The position numbers and the translations under genes were made by a program. A DNA stretch of 64,000 nucleotides from Thermoplasmatales archaeon. GTDB lineage: Archaea > Thermoplasmatota > Thermoplasmata > Methanomassiliicoccales > Methanomethylophilaceae. The stretch's first letter is position 1, and each line of letters opens with the position of its first letter. Under the pieces are notes generated by a model. The model was not told the origin of the DNA, made no database searches, and saw nothing but the letters and a program-made list of their open reading frames with translations. Below, one piece after another: positions 8,862 to 16,913 of the stretch. The stretch lies in NCBI GenBank assembly GCA_012520845.1, contig JAAYNL010000003.1, forward strand, positions 62,001 to 126,000. Direction: 5' to 3'.

Positions 8862-9788
8862 ATGAGGGCTATAGTCACCGGGGGAGCGGGTTTCATCGGC
8901 GGCCATCTAGTGGACGCCCTGCTGTCCGAGGGCTGGGACGTGACGGCCGTCGACAGCGTGCCCCGGGAAAACGTGACCAAGCTCCCTTTGGATTCACCGA
9001 GGCTGACGTACGTCCAAAGGGACATTTCCAAGGGCGGCGTCGGGATAAAAGAATCCGTCGATTGGGTGTTCCACCTCGCCGCCCACGCCGACAACAGATC
9101 CGCCGGCGACGGCCCCGGCACCAATTACAGGTGCACGCTGGGCACGACCCAGTCCGTCCTTGAGTACATGAGGGCTTCCGGCACCAGGAACCTGTTCTTC
9201 TCCTCCACCGCCGCCGTATACGGCCACAGGCCCGGCGTCAGACTGAGGGAGGACGAGGGCGGCCTGCGGCCGGTCTCCTACTACGGCGCCTGCAAACTGG
9301 CTTCCGAGGCCTTGATTTCCGCGCACGTGCACATGGACGGCATCAACGCCCTGATATTCCGGTTCCCAAACGTCGTGGGACCGGGGATGACGCACGGCGT
9401 CGTCCACGATTTCGTCGCCAAGCTGCGCAAAAACCCGAAGGTCCTGGAGATTCTCGGCGACGGCAAGCAATCGAAGCAGTACCTGCACGTCTCCGACCTG
9501 GTCCGCGGGATAATGGGGTTCGTGGGCATGGCCCCGACGGGGCACAACGTCTACAACGTCTCCACGGAGACCCGCATCGACGTCGATTCCATAGCGGACA
9601 TCGTCGTGGGGGCCATGGGCCTCAAGGACGTGAGGTACGAACACACCGGCGGCAGCGTCGGCTGGCCCGGCGACGTCCCCACGTTCGAGTACGACATCTC
9701 CAAGGCCAAGGCCATGGGCTGGACCTTCGAGCACGACTCCGCCCAAGCTATCAGGAAAGCCGTAGAAGAGATCCTTTCCCTTCCGTAA
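8862..9788 (+). CDS. NAD-dependent sugar-nucleotide epimerase/dehydratase, GalE-like
   Basis: An extended short-chain dehydrogenase acting on nucleotide sugars. Its 308 residues contain the Rossmann loop TGGAGFIGG (6-14), HLAAHADNR near residue 71, SSTAAVYG (114-121) and the catalytic YxxxK as Tyr141-Lys145. RFPNVVGPGM is the usual substrate-side motif. The ATG at 8862 fits a TATA-like GTTTTATCC about 34 bases upstream. UDP-glucose/UDP-N-acetylglucosamine 4-epimerase is the likeliest function given the nearby glycosyltransferases, but sugar specificity is not determinable here. Confidence 0.87.
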   Translation: MRAIVTGGAGFIGGHLVDALLSEGWDVTAVDSVPRENVTKLPLDSPRLTYVQRDISKGGVGIKESVDWVFHLAAHADNRSAGDGPGTNYRCTLGTTQSVLEYMRASGTRNLFFSSTAAVYGHRPGVRLREDEGGLRPVSYYGACKLASEALISAHVHMDGINALIFRFPNVVGPGMTHGVVHDFVAKLRKNPKVLEILGDGKQSKQYLHVSDLVRGIMGFVGMAPTGHNVYNVSTETRIDVDSIADIVVGAMGLKDVRYEHTGGSVGWPGDVPTFEYDISKAKAMGWTFEHDSAQAIRKAVEEILSLP

Positions 9789-9828
9789 TCTTGCTTTAAG
9801 GCCGCATTGTTCGGCATAATTGCAAACA

Positions 9829-9836
9829 TTTATATA
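9829..9836 (+). promoter_or_regulatory. TATA box of the regulator-cdc48-hsp20 operon
   Basis: TTTATATA predicts a transcript start near 9859. That position falls inside the inverted repeats at 9840-9866, where a repressor could block initiation. Confidence 0.6.
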
Positions 9837-9839
9837 GAA

Positions 9840-9866
9840 GTTCATACTAATTACTGGTTGTGAACC
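9840..9866. promoter_or_regulatory. Inverted repeats over the transcript start, candidate operator
   Basis: GTTCA (9840-9844) pairs with TGAAC (9861-9865), and a tighter repeat GGTT-GTG-AACC covers 9856-9866. Both overlap the predicted start site downstream of the TATA box. That is the usual position for an archaeal repressor, here possibly the first gene's own product. Confidence 0.4.
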
Positions 9867-9891
9867 ATTGGTTGACAACTCGGTGATAGGA

Positions 9892-10494
9892 ATGTATGAC
9901 TTGGACACGTTGCTCGCGGTGGTGGAGAACCCGACCAGGCGGAACATACTGAAGGCCTTGGCCAGGGAACCAAGCTACCCGCTGCAGCTGTCCAGGGAAC
10001 TGGGGGTCAGCCAGCAGGCGGTGATCAAGAACCTGAACAAACTGGAGGAGAACGGTTTCGTGTTCAGCTACAAGGAGAGCAGCGACATCGGCCCCATGAG
10101 GACGGTGTACGACGTGAAGGACGGGTTCAGCCTGACCGTGGACCTGCGGTCGGGGCTGTTCTCGGCCACGCTCTCCCTGCCCGAGGACACGGACCGCCCC
10201 GAACAGGCGGAAAGCGAAAGACCCGGGCCGTCGGAGTGCCTGGACATCATAACGGAGATAAACGGGAAAATAAGGGAACTCGACAGGGAAAGGCGGGCAC
10301 TGGTGAACAGGAAGGACGCCCTGATCTCCGCCGCCATGGACAGATTGGCGGACTGGGGGTACGAGTGGCGCTGCATCGCCCATTACGTGCTCAACCACCC
10401 GGACGGCACGGCCCGGGAGGCCTCGGCGGACCTCGGGATGCCTGTCGAGGCGGTTGAATGGGTCGTTGGGAAGATAAGAAACGGAAAGGAGTGA
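9892..10494 (+). CDS. HTH transcriptional regulator, ArsR-like, heading the cdc48-hsp20 operon
   Basis: A 200-residue DNA-binding protein. Residues about 1-70 form an ArsR-type winged helix ([12 protein letters not shown], then the recognition segment [15 protein letters not shown]). A beta wing and a charged middle follow. A coiled coil of about 45 residues ([20 protein letters not shown]) comes next, and a second short helix-turn-helix-like segment lies at the C-terminus. ATG 9892 is favoured because GGTGAT lies four bases before it; TTG 9868 would add eight residues. Six bases separate its stop from cdc48. In Pyrococcus the regulator Phr controls hsp20 and an AAA ATPase gene, so an autoregulated heat-shock repressor is a reasonable inference. 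Confidence 0.85.
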   Translation: MYDLDTLLAVVENPTRRNILKALAREPSYPLQLSRELGVSQQAVIKNLNKLEENGFVFSYKESSDIGPMRTVYDVKDGFSLTVDLRSGLFSATLSLPEDTDRPEQAESERPGPSECLDIITEINGKIRELDRERRALVNRKDALISAAMDRLADWGYEWRCIAHYVLNHPDGTAREASADLGMPVEAVEWVVGKIRNGKE

Positions 10495-10499
10495 TAGAA

Positions 10500-12668
10500 A
10501 TGACGAAGAACAAACCATTGAGGGTGGCGGAGTTGAAGCCCGGGGAGGCCGGCAGGGGCGTCTCCAGGATCGACCCGGCCATAATGGACGTGCTCGGCCT
10601 CAGGGTCGGGGACATCGTCCAGATAGAGGGAAGCAGGAAGACGGCGGTCAAGATCCTCAGGGGCGGCGAGGAGGACGCGAACCTTGGCATCATAAGGATA
10701 GACGGGAACACCAGGCGCAACGCCGGGGTCGGCATTGACGACCGCGTGGACATCAAGAAGGTGACCTCTAGGGACGCCAGCAAGATAACGTTCGCCCCCA
10801 CGGAGCAGCTGAGGCTCCAGGGCGGGGAGGAGTATCTGAGGCAGGTGATGGAGGGCAGGGTCTTCACCAGGGGCGACACCATCACCCTGAACGTGATGGG
10901 AAACAAGATCGACCTGGTCGTGACGTCCCATACCCCGTCGGCGGATGCGGTCATGATGACCTCTTCCACCTCCGTGAAGATCAACGAGAAGCCCGCCGGC
11001 TCGGCCGGCGAGGTGCCGTCTGTGTCCTACGACGACATAGGGGGCCTCGGCGACGAAATCAAGAGGATCCGCGAGATGGTGGAGCTGCCGCTCAGGCACC
11101 CGGAGCTGTTCAAGAGGCTCGGGGTGGAGGCGCCCAAGGGCGTCCTGCTCCACGGCCCGCCCGGCACCGGCAAGACCATGCTGGCCAAGGCCGTCGCCGG
11201 GGAGACGAGCAGCAACTTCACCGTTATAGGCGGCCCGGAGATCATGAGCAAATACTACGGCGAGTCCGAGGGCAAACTCAGGGAGATCTTCGAGGAGGCG
11301 GAGAAGAACGCGCCCAGCATCATCTTCATAGACGAGATAGACTCCATCGCACCCAAAAGGGACGAGGTCACCGGGGAGACGGAGAGGCGCATAGTCGCGC
11401 AGCTGCTCGCGCTGATGGACGGCCTCAAGTCCCGCGGGAAGGTCGTCGTCATAGGGGCGACGAACAGGCCCAACTCCATAGACGAGGCGCTCAGGAGGCC
11501 CGGCAGGTTCGACCGCGAGATTGAGATCAAAATACCGGACAGGGACGGCCGCCTGGAAATCCTGCAGATCCACACCAGGGGCATGCCCCTCGAGGACGAC
11601 GTGGACCTGGAGAGGCTGGCGGACATGACCCACGGCTACGCCGGGGCGGACCTGTCCGCCCTCGCCAAGGAAGCGGCGATGGCGGCCCTGCGCAGGATAC
11701 TCCCGGAGCTGGACCTGGACGTGGAGGAGATCCCGTCGGACATGCTCAACAAGATCCACGTCACCGGGGACGACTTCAGGAACGCCCTGAGGGAGATGCA
11801 GCCCTCCACCATGAGGGAGGTGCTGATCGAGAAGCCCAACGTGAGGTGGGAGGACATCGGCGCGCTGGAGGAGGCGAAGCAGGAACTCAGGGAGGCCGTC
11901 GAGTGGCCGCTCAAGTACGGCAAGGTGTTCGAGCACATGGACGCCAAGCCACCCAGGGGCATACTGCTCTACGGCCCGCCCGGCACGGGCAAGACGCTGC
12001 TCGCCAAGGCCGTGGCGACGGAATCCGAGGCCAACTTCATCTCGGTGAAGGGCCCCGAGTTCCTGAGCAAGTGGGTGGGCGAGTCCGAGAAGGCCGTCAG
12101 GGAGGCGTTCAGGAAGGCCAGGCAGGCGGCGCCCTGCATAATCTTCATGGACGAGATAGATTCGATCGCCCCGCAGAGGGGGACCTCCTGCGGCGATTCC
12201 GGGGTGACCGAGAGGGTGATATCCCAGCTGCTCACGGAAATGGACGGCCTGGAGGCCCTGAACGACGTCGTCGTCATAGCGGCCACCAACAGGCCCGACA
12301 TCATGGACCCGGCCCTGCTCAGGCCGGGCAGGTTCGACAGGAGCGTGCACATCGGCCCGCCGGACGAGGAATCCAGGGAGAAGATCTTCGGGATACACAC
12401 CCGCGGGAAGCCCCTGGCGGACGACGTGGACCTGAAGGAGCTCGCCAGGAAGACCGACGGCAACACGGGCGCCGACATAGCGGCGATCTGCAACGAGGCC
12501 GTCATGGCCTCCGTCAGGAGGCTCGTTGCCGATGGCGGGATGCCCAGCGAGGAGGAGATCGCCGAGAGCCGCGTGACCATGGACGACTTCATGGCGGCCA
12601 TGGACAAGGTGGGCCCCGACGCGAGGGACAGACTGAAAGACTACAAGGAGGGAGGATACCATGGATAA
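10500..12668 (+). CDS. cdc48: AAA+ ATPase Cdc48/VAT (p97 homologue)
   Basis: Cdc48 is a hexameric unfoldase that feeds substrates to the proteasome. The 722-residue protein has the N-domain (double-psi barrel, residues about 1-180) and two AAA modules. Each module has a GPPGTGKT Walker A (about residues 220 and 495). The Walker B motifs are [12 protein letters not shown] and [12 protein letters not shown], and each module has SRH arginines ([16 protein letters not shown]). The ATG at 10500 is set by a strong GGAGTGAT site; an upstream in-frame ATG overlaps the preceding gene and lacks such a site. The stop overlaps hsp20 by eight bases, so regulator, unfoldase and small chaperone are one operon. 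Confidence 0.97.
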   Translation: MTKNKPLRVAELKPGEAGRGVSRIDPAIMDVLGLRVGDIVQIEGSRKTAVKILRGGEEDANLGIIRIDGNTRRNAGVGIDDRVDIKKVTSRDASKITFAPTEQLRLQGGEEYLRQVMEGRVFTRGDTITLNVMGNKIDLVVTSHTPSADAVMMTSSTSVKINEKPAGSAGEVPSVSYDDIGGLGDEIKRIREMVELPLRHPELFKRLGVEAPKGVLLHGPPGTGKTMLAKAVAGETSSNFTVIGGPEIMSKYYGESEGKLREIFEEAEKNAPSIIFIDEIDSIAPKRDEVTGETERRIVAQLLALMDGLKSRGKVVVIGATNRPNSIDEALRRPGRFDREIEIKIPDRDGRLEILQIHTRGMPLEDDVDLERLADMTHGYAGADLSALAKEAAMAALRRILPELDLDVEEIPSDMLNKIHVTGDDFRNALREMQPSTMREVLIEKPNVRWEDIGALEEAKQELREAVEWPLKYGKVFEHMDAKPPRGILLYGPPGTGKTLLAKAVATESEANFISVKGPEFLSKWVGESEKAVREAFRKARQAAPCIIFMDEIDSIAPQRGTSCGDSGVTERVISQLLTEMDGLEALNDVVVIAATNRPDIMDPALLRPGRFDRSVHIGPPDEESREKIFGIHTRGKPLADDVDLKELARKTDGNTGADIAAICNEAVMASVRRLVADGGMPSEEEIAESRVTMDDFMAAMDKVGPDARDRLKDYKEGGYHG

Positions 12669-13131
12669 GGACGTTTGGGAGGAGTTCTTCAGGAACTTCA
12701 ACAGGAGATTCGACAGCTTCTTCTCCGGCTTCACGCCGGCGGGGAACGTGAAGACGTACGGGTACACCATGTACCAGGGGCCGGACGGCGTGCCCCACGT
12801 CAGGGAGTTCGGCAACGCCGTGGGGGAGTATTCCCCCAGGACCCTTGGGGTGGCCAGGGAGCCCCTGACCGACGTGACGAGGGTCGGCGACGACATAAGC
12901 GTCGTCGTCGAGTTGCCCGGGGTGGAGAAGGAGGACATCGTCCTCGAGGGCGGGAAGAACTTCATCTCCGTCTCCGTCGACACGGAGGGGAAGAAGTTCT
13001 CGAAGACCGTGGCCCTGCCGTGCGACGCCGAGGCGGATTCCGCCGAGGCGGAGTACAACAACGGCATCCTGGAAATCAGGGTGAAGGCGGCGGATCCCGG
13101 CCCGGAGCGTAAGCGCATAGACATAAAGTGA
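12661..13131 (+). CDS. hsp20: Small heat-shock protein Hsp20 family
   Basis: An ATP-independent holdase of 156 residues. The N-terminal 65 residues are aromatic-rich ([15 protein letters not shown]), as in other sHsps. The alpha-crystallin domain spans about 70-150 with the [13 protein letters not shown] strand and the [10 protein letters not shown] box. A C-terminal IDIK tail could serve as the I-x-I anchor. Its ATG lies within the last codons of cdc48, implying coupled translation. A strong hairpin follows at 13136. Confidence 0.94.
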   Translation: MDKDVWEEFFRNFNRRFDSFFSGFTPAGNVKTYGYTMYQGPDGVPHVREFGNAVGEYSPRTLGVAREPLTDVTRVGDDISVVVELPGVEKEDIVLEGGKNFISVSVDTEGKKFSKTVALPCDAEADSAEAEYNNGILEIRVKAADPGPERKRIDIK

Positions 13132-13135
13132 TGGC

Positions 13136-13156
13136 CGCGGGGGAAGGACCCCCGCG
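13136..13156. terminator. 8-bp GC hairpin after hsp20
   Basis: CGCGGGGG-AAGGA-CCCCCGCG is a perfect 8-bp stem five bases after the hsp20 stop. A C/T-rich stretch (CCACCCTTTT) follows. Probable 3' end of the operon. Confidence 0.6.
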
Positions 13157-13166
13157 CCATCCACCC

Positions 13167-13174
13167 TTTTAATA
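13167..13174 (+). promoter_or_regulatory. TATA box for the COG1395-type regulator
   Basis: TTTTAATA, with its centre about 30 bases before ATG 13201. A transcript starting near 13197 would exclude the upstream ATG at 13183. Confidence 0.45.
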
Positions 13175-13200
13175 CCTACAAGATGCTCTCACCCACCGAA

Positions 13201-14148
13201 ATGAGCCGGGTGAACCTGATCGACGTCACGAGGTCTATACTGGCCAGGGCGGGGTACGACGTGTCCCAGGCGCTGAACCTGCGCCGGATATGCTTCGACA
13301 TAGTCGCCAGGAGGGGCGACGCCCTGCTCATAGTGAAGGTGCTCAACAACGTGGACGCCTTCACCCGGGAGAACGCCGAGGAGATGAAGATCCTGGCGGA
13401 GGCCCTGGGCGCCAGCCCCCTGCTGGTCGGCGTCAAGTCCAGCTCGGGGCCGTTGGAGCCGGGCATAGTCTACTCCAGGTTCAACGTCCCGATCACGTCG
13501 AACGAGACGCTCGCGGAACACCTGCTGGAGGAGTCCCCGCCGTTCATTTTCGCCGCCCCGGGCGGCCTGTACGTCCGCCTGGACGGCGACCTGCTCAGGG
13601 AGATAAGGGAGAAGGGCGGCGTGAGTCTGGGCACCCTGGCCGAGGTGGCCGGCGTCTCCAGGAGATCCATACAGATGTACGAGGCGGGCATGGGGGCCAT
13701 GATAGACGCGGCCCTCCGCCTGGAGGAGTATCTGGGCCTCCCAATAATAGAGCCCGTTGACCCGTTCCGCTACGTACCGGAACGGGAGGGCAGGCGCTAC
13801 GAACTGAGCGGCGAGGACAGGACCGGGCAGGCGACTCTCGACAAGTTGCTGGACATCGGCTATTCCGTCACCCCCGTCACCAGGAGCCCCTTCGAGGCGC
13901 TCTCCCGGGACGGCCAGATCATCATACTAACGGGCCTCGGCGACGACGAGGGCAGAATCATGCAGAAGGCCGAGATCGCGTCCAGCATATCCCGTCTCTC
14001 GGGAAAGAGGTCCGTGATAATCGTCGACAGGGAACGCGCCGTGGAGACCGCCCGCTCAACCGCCGTGATCACCAAGGTGGAATTGGGCAGGATCGACGAC
14101 AAGAAGGACCTGACGGACCTGGTGTACTCAAGGAGTTGCCCCGATTGA
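13201..14148 (+). CDS. HTH-type regulatory protein, COG1395/MJ0586-like
   Basis: A 315-residue archaeal protein. The N-terminal 120 residues are a nuclease-like alpha/beta domain (RRICFDIVARRGDALLIVKV, a restriction-endonuclease-like D-x-x-x-R core). A Cro/XRE helix-turn-helix follows around residue 140 (SLGTLAEVAGVSRRSIQMYE). The C-terminal 120 residues form a further alpha/beta domain ending in TKVELGRIDDKKDLTDLV. ATG 13201 fits the TATA spacing and the short N-terminus of the family; ATG 13183 is in frame as an alternative. It overlaps the next gene. Its regulated targets are unknown. Confidence 0.8.
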   Translation: MSRVNLIDVTRSILARAGYDVSQALNLRRICFDIVARRGDALLIVKVLNNVDAFTRENAEEMKILAEALGASPLLVGVKSSSGPLEPGIVYSRFNVPITSNETLAEHLLEESPPFIFAAPGGLYVRLDGDLLREIREKGGVSLGTLAEVAGVSRRSIQMYEAGMGAMIDAALRLEEYLGLPIIEPVDPFRYVPEREGRRYELSGEDRTGQATLDKLLDIGYSVTPVTRSPFEALSRDGQIIILTGLGDDEGRIMQKAEIASSISRLSGKRSVIIVDRERAVETARSTAVITKVELGRIDDKKDLTDLVYSRSCPD

Positions 14149-14765
14149 TCCGTCTCCCGTTGGGGGGGTGTTCCGTTGCGTTCCTCCCCGTCGTCGTCGG
14201 TTTGGTTTCCGAGGGCGACAGGGTCAGGGAGGCCGTGCCCGGGCACGACGCCGTGGGGATTTCGCTCGGCGGCGAGGACATACTCGCCCTGCGCCACCGC
14301 GACCGGATAGAGAACGATTACGACATCAGCGACCTGGAGGCGGTCTACGCCCACCACCTTTCGAGGTACGGCGCCATCGACCTGCCTACCCCCGCCTTCG
14401 TGGCCGCCGTGGACGCCTGCGACACCCTTGGAATCAGCATAGCGCCCCTGGACATGGACGACGCCGAGTTCTCCGAGATGTACAGCGAGACCGTATCCCT
14501 GTTCGACGTCCTCAGGGGGAATTCCCTTGCCAAAAAGGCCATGAAAAGGAGATTCGACCAACCCGACGCGGAATCTTTCGTCATGGAGTGGGACGCCTTC
14601 GTCAACAGGGTCCGCGGGAACGCCGCCGTCAGCAGGGAAAGGGAAAGGGTTATTGCCGAAAATATCATCGCGTTGGCCGAGGGGAAGGGGAAAGTGCTCG
14701 CGATAATCGAAACCGAACGGCTCCCCGGGGTGCTGTCGATTTTAAGAGGTGGCGCGGATGAATGA
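14145..14765 (+). CDS. Unrecognised protein with faint TraB-like features
   Basis: A 206-residue protein I do not firmly recognise. The C-terminal stretch RERERVIAENIIALAEGKGK followed by VLAIIETERLPGVLSIL resembles the end of TraB/PrgY proteins, where RDE-x-MA-x-x-I precedes VVAVVGAGHLPGI. Here the usual Gly-His pair is replaced by Glu-Arg. The N-terminus reads GCSVAFLPVVVGLVSEGDRV. The start is TTG 14145, which forms a TTGA overlap with the previous stop and has AGGAG nine bases upstream. It overlaps the CPBP protease gene by eight bases, so the three genes 13201-15711 are one operon. The TraB link is inference. Confidence 0.6.
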   Translation: MIRLPLGGCSVAFLPVVVGLVSEGDRVREAVPGHDAVGISLGGEDILALRHRDRIENDYDISDLEAVYAHHLSRYGAIDLPTPAFVAAVDACDTLGISIAPLDMDDAEFSEMYSETVSLFDVLRGNSLAKKAMKRRFDQPDAESFVMEWDAFVNRVRGNAAVSRERERVIAENIIALAEGKGKVLAIIETERLPGVLSILRGGADE

Positions 14766-15711
14766 CAATTTCCATACGAAACCGCACACCCGGAGATTCT
14801 TCTCCATACTGGGTCTTTTGTGCACGCTGCTCGTGCTGGTCGTTCTGGTGGCCGAGGTGGGTACCGCGCTGCTGATGTCCTTCGAGACTGCGCCCAACGT
14901 GTTCAACACCCCCGTGGGCATTTTTATCCTCACCCCGGGCGTAAGGGTCGTTTTCCGTCTTTCCGGCGTGGGTTCGCTGGCCTATTACCTGTTCCTCCTT
15001 TCCTGCGTCGTGATTTCCTTCTCGATAATCCTGGGCAAGATGCTGGACGGCTTCGAAATCACCGACGGCAAACCCAGGTGGACCACCCTCGCCCGGTCGC
15101 CGCTCACCGACGTCGCCGGGCTCGCCGCCGTCGTCCTTTTCCTGAACTACCTGATAGTCGCGGTGATGATGGCTCTCGGGAACGCGCCAAGCGCCCCGGA
15201 GAGCCTGAGCGAGCTTGCCGGCTGGAAACTCGGTTTTGTGCTGATCGAGGCCTCGGTATGGGAGGAAATCCTGTGCAGGGTCTGTTTCATGGGCCTTCCC
15301 CTGCTCGTCATCGCCGTCGCGTCGGGCGAAAGGGAGAACCTGGGCAGATTCGTGGTCGGGGGGTTCGAGTACAACAACTACGTCCTGCTGTTCCTGGTGA
15401 TCTCTTCCGCGATCTTCGGCTACGCCCACTACGGCGGTTGGGGCCTTTGGAAGATCCTGCCGACGTTCATCTTCGGGCTGGCGGCGGGGTGGCTGTTCCA
15501 CAGGCACGGCCTGTATGCCGCGATAATGCTCCATTTCTTCATCGACTTCATGTCCCTGGAATCCGTGCTGGGTCTCGACAGCAGCGTAGTGCCGTTGACG
15601 ACGCTGCCCCTGATATTCGTGGGGTTGATCTTCACGTCGAGGATTGCCCTCATAGCCCTGCAAAGGGCCTTCGGGGAAAGGTCAGAAGAACGACTCGAGC
15701 CTGGGCTTTGA
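14758..15711 (+). CDS. CPBP-family intramembrane metalloprotease
   Basis: A CAAX-protease/bacteriocin-processing (Abi-like) membrane enzyme of 317 residues with about eight hydrophobic segments. The catalytic motifs are in order: EExxxR as Glu169-Glu170-Arg174 (WEEILCR), His224 in FGYAHYGG, and His259 with Asp263 in LHFFIDF. GAGGTGG lies five bases before ATG 14758, which rules against GTG 14749. It is the last gene of the operon with the COG1395-type regulator and the possible TraB relative. Its 3' end overlaps the convergent isomerase gene by 30 bases. The substrate is unknown. Confidence 0.87.
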   Translation: MNDNFHTKPHTRRFFSILGLLCTLLVLVVLVAEVGTALLMSFETAPNVFNTPVGIFILTPGVRVVFRLSGVGSLAYYLFLLSCVVISFSIILGKMLDGFEITDGKPRWTTLARSPLTDVAGLAAVVLFLNYLIVAVMMALGNAPSAPESLSELAGWKLGFVLIEASVWEEILCRVCFMGLPLLVIAVASGERENLGRFVVGGFEYNNYVLLFLVISSAIFGYAHYGGWGLWKILPTFIFGLAAGWLFHRHGLYAAIMLHFFIDFMSLESVLGLDSSVVPLTTLPLIFVGLIFTSRIALIALQRAFGERSEERLEPGL

Positions 15712-16437
15712 TTCCAGGGCGGACTCCATGGACTTGGATTCGATGACCCACTTGCCTCTATATCCGGACAGCACGCCGACGACCTTCTTGAAATCGACGT
15801 TGCCGTCGCCTATCGTCAGGTGCTCGTCGGTCTCGCCGCGGTTGTCGTGGATGTGGACGTTCACCAGGCGGTCCAAAAAGGGCTTTACCATTTCCGCAGG
15901 GTCGCCGACGGTGTTGGCGTGGCCTATGTCGAAACACACGCCGAGGTCGGTCCCGTCCAGCAGTTCGGAAAGTTCCTCGACGGTCTTCCCCAGCATGAAG
16001 GGGAAATTGGGCATGTTCTCCAGGGCGACGTCGATCCCGTAGTCGGCCCCGACCCTGTCCAGGGTGCGCAGGGACTTCCTGGCGGCGGCCACGGCCTTCT
16101 CGTTGGGCCCGATCATGGCCAGGGGCGTTATGCCCGGGTGGATGGTGACTGTGCGCACGCCCAGATACTGGGCGATGTCCATCGTCAGTATCAGCTCCAT
16201 GACGGATGCCTCGCGGATCCGCTCGTTCAGGGACGCGATGTTGATGTCGCTTATCGGAGAGTGGATGGAGTACGTCATGTCGTAGGACCGCATCGAATCC
16301 TTCAGGTACTCGTAGATCAGGCCGAGGGAATGCTCCCCCTCGGAGAACACCTCCCAATGGGTGAACGCCTTGGAAATCTCCTCCATGACCTCGGCGAACG
16401 GCCGCCTGCAGAACGCCGTCGAGGAAACGCCGATCAT
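15682..16437 (-). CDS. Sugar phosphate isomerase/epimerase-like TIM-barrel protein
   Basis: A xylose-isomerase-like TIM barrel of 251 residues. Metal-site residues expected for AP-endonuclease-2/IolE-type barrels are visible: His in TVTIHPG, Glu in VALENMPN, Asp and His in CFDIGHANTVGD, His in VNVHIHDNRGETDEH, and a final Glu in KWVIESKSME. It may act on sugars or on DNA abasic sites; the family contains both and the sequence alone does not decide. The ATG overlaps the stop of the UPF0201 gene (ATGA), and the 3' end overlaps the CPBP gene. Confidence 0.83.
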   Translation of the reverse strand: MIGVSSTAFCRRPFAEVMEEISKAFTHWEVFSEGEHSLGLIYEYLKDSMRSYDMTYSIHSPISDINIASLNERIREASVMELILTMDIAQYLGVRTVTIHPGITPLAMIGPNEKAVAAARKSLRTLDRVGADYGIDVALENMPNFPFMLGKTVEELSELLDGTDLGVCFDIGHANTVGDPAEMVKPFLDRLVNVHIHDNRGETDEHLTIGDGNVDFKKVVGVLSGYRGKWVIESKSMESALESKPRLESFF

Positions 16438-16823
16438 GCCGTCACCTCCTCCCCGTCCACGGTCCTCGGCGCCACCGCGTCGATAAGACCCAGTATGTCG
16501 TCGTCGACCACCTCGACCCTAATCGGGCCGAGCACGGCATCGGCCTCGCAGAAAGATATTTTGCCCATATACGCCACCTGTTTGTTGATGTGGAAAACGG
16601 TCTTGCCGTCGCCCCTCCCGCCGTACATGACGGAACGGGTAGCGTCGAGGATCCTGAGTTCCCTTATCCTGCGGGAGAACGCGTCTAGACCGGGGGCGGT
16701 CGCGGTCAACATGCCGTCGGATACCTCCGGGACGCTGTCCGGGAAGACGTTGGTCACCGCCCTGGAGACCTTTTCCGGCGACTCCGTCGGGTTGACCCTG
16801 CAGGAAATCCTGACCTTTGCCAT
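16434..16823 (-). CDS. UPF0201 (COG1325) family protein
   Basis: A 129-residue archaeal protein starting MAKVRISCRVNPTESPEKV, typical of the UPF0201 family, which has been proposed as RNA-binding. An alpha/beta core continues with RRIRELRILDATRSVMYGG and FHINKQVAYMGKISFCE. No catalytic residues are evident. The ATG lies 91 bases from the divergent PolD small-subunit start, and the two promoters share that gap. The isomerase gene follows with an ATGA overlap. Confidence 0.8.
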   Translation of the reverse strand: MAKVRISCRVNPTESPEKVSRAVTNVFPDSVPEVSDGMLTATAPGLDAFSRRIRELRILDATRSVMYGGRGDGKTVFHINKQVAYMGKISFCEADAVLGPIRVEVVDDDILGLIDAVAPRTVDGEEVTA

Positions 16824-16880
16824 GGGTTGGAATCCGCCTCTTTTCTTATAACGGTTGGCGAGGGCGTCCGTCGGACGGTA

Positions 16881-16890
16881 AACTATTTTA
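16881..16890 (+). promoter_or_regulatory. TATA box for the PolD small-subunit gene
   Basis: AACTATTTTA is centred about 27 bases before ATG 16914, predicting a leaderless transcript. Confidence 0.4.
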
Positions 16891-16913
16891 CCGCACCCAG
16901 CATAGACGCGGGC

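Noticed and set aside
10383-13160. A 925-codon minus-strand frame opposite cdc48-hsp20
   Set aside because: Antisense to two unmistakable genes, with composition typical of a shadow frame.
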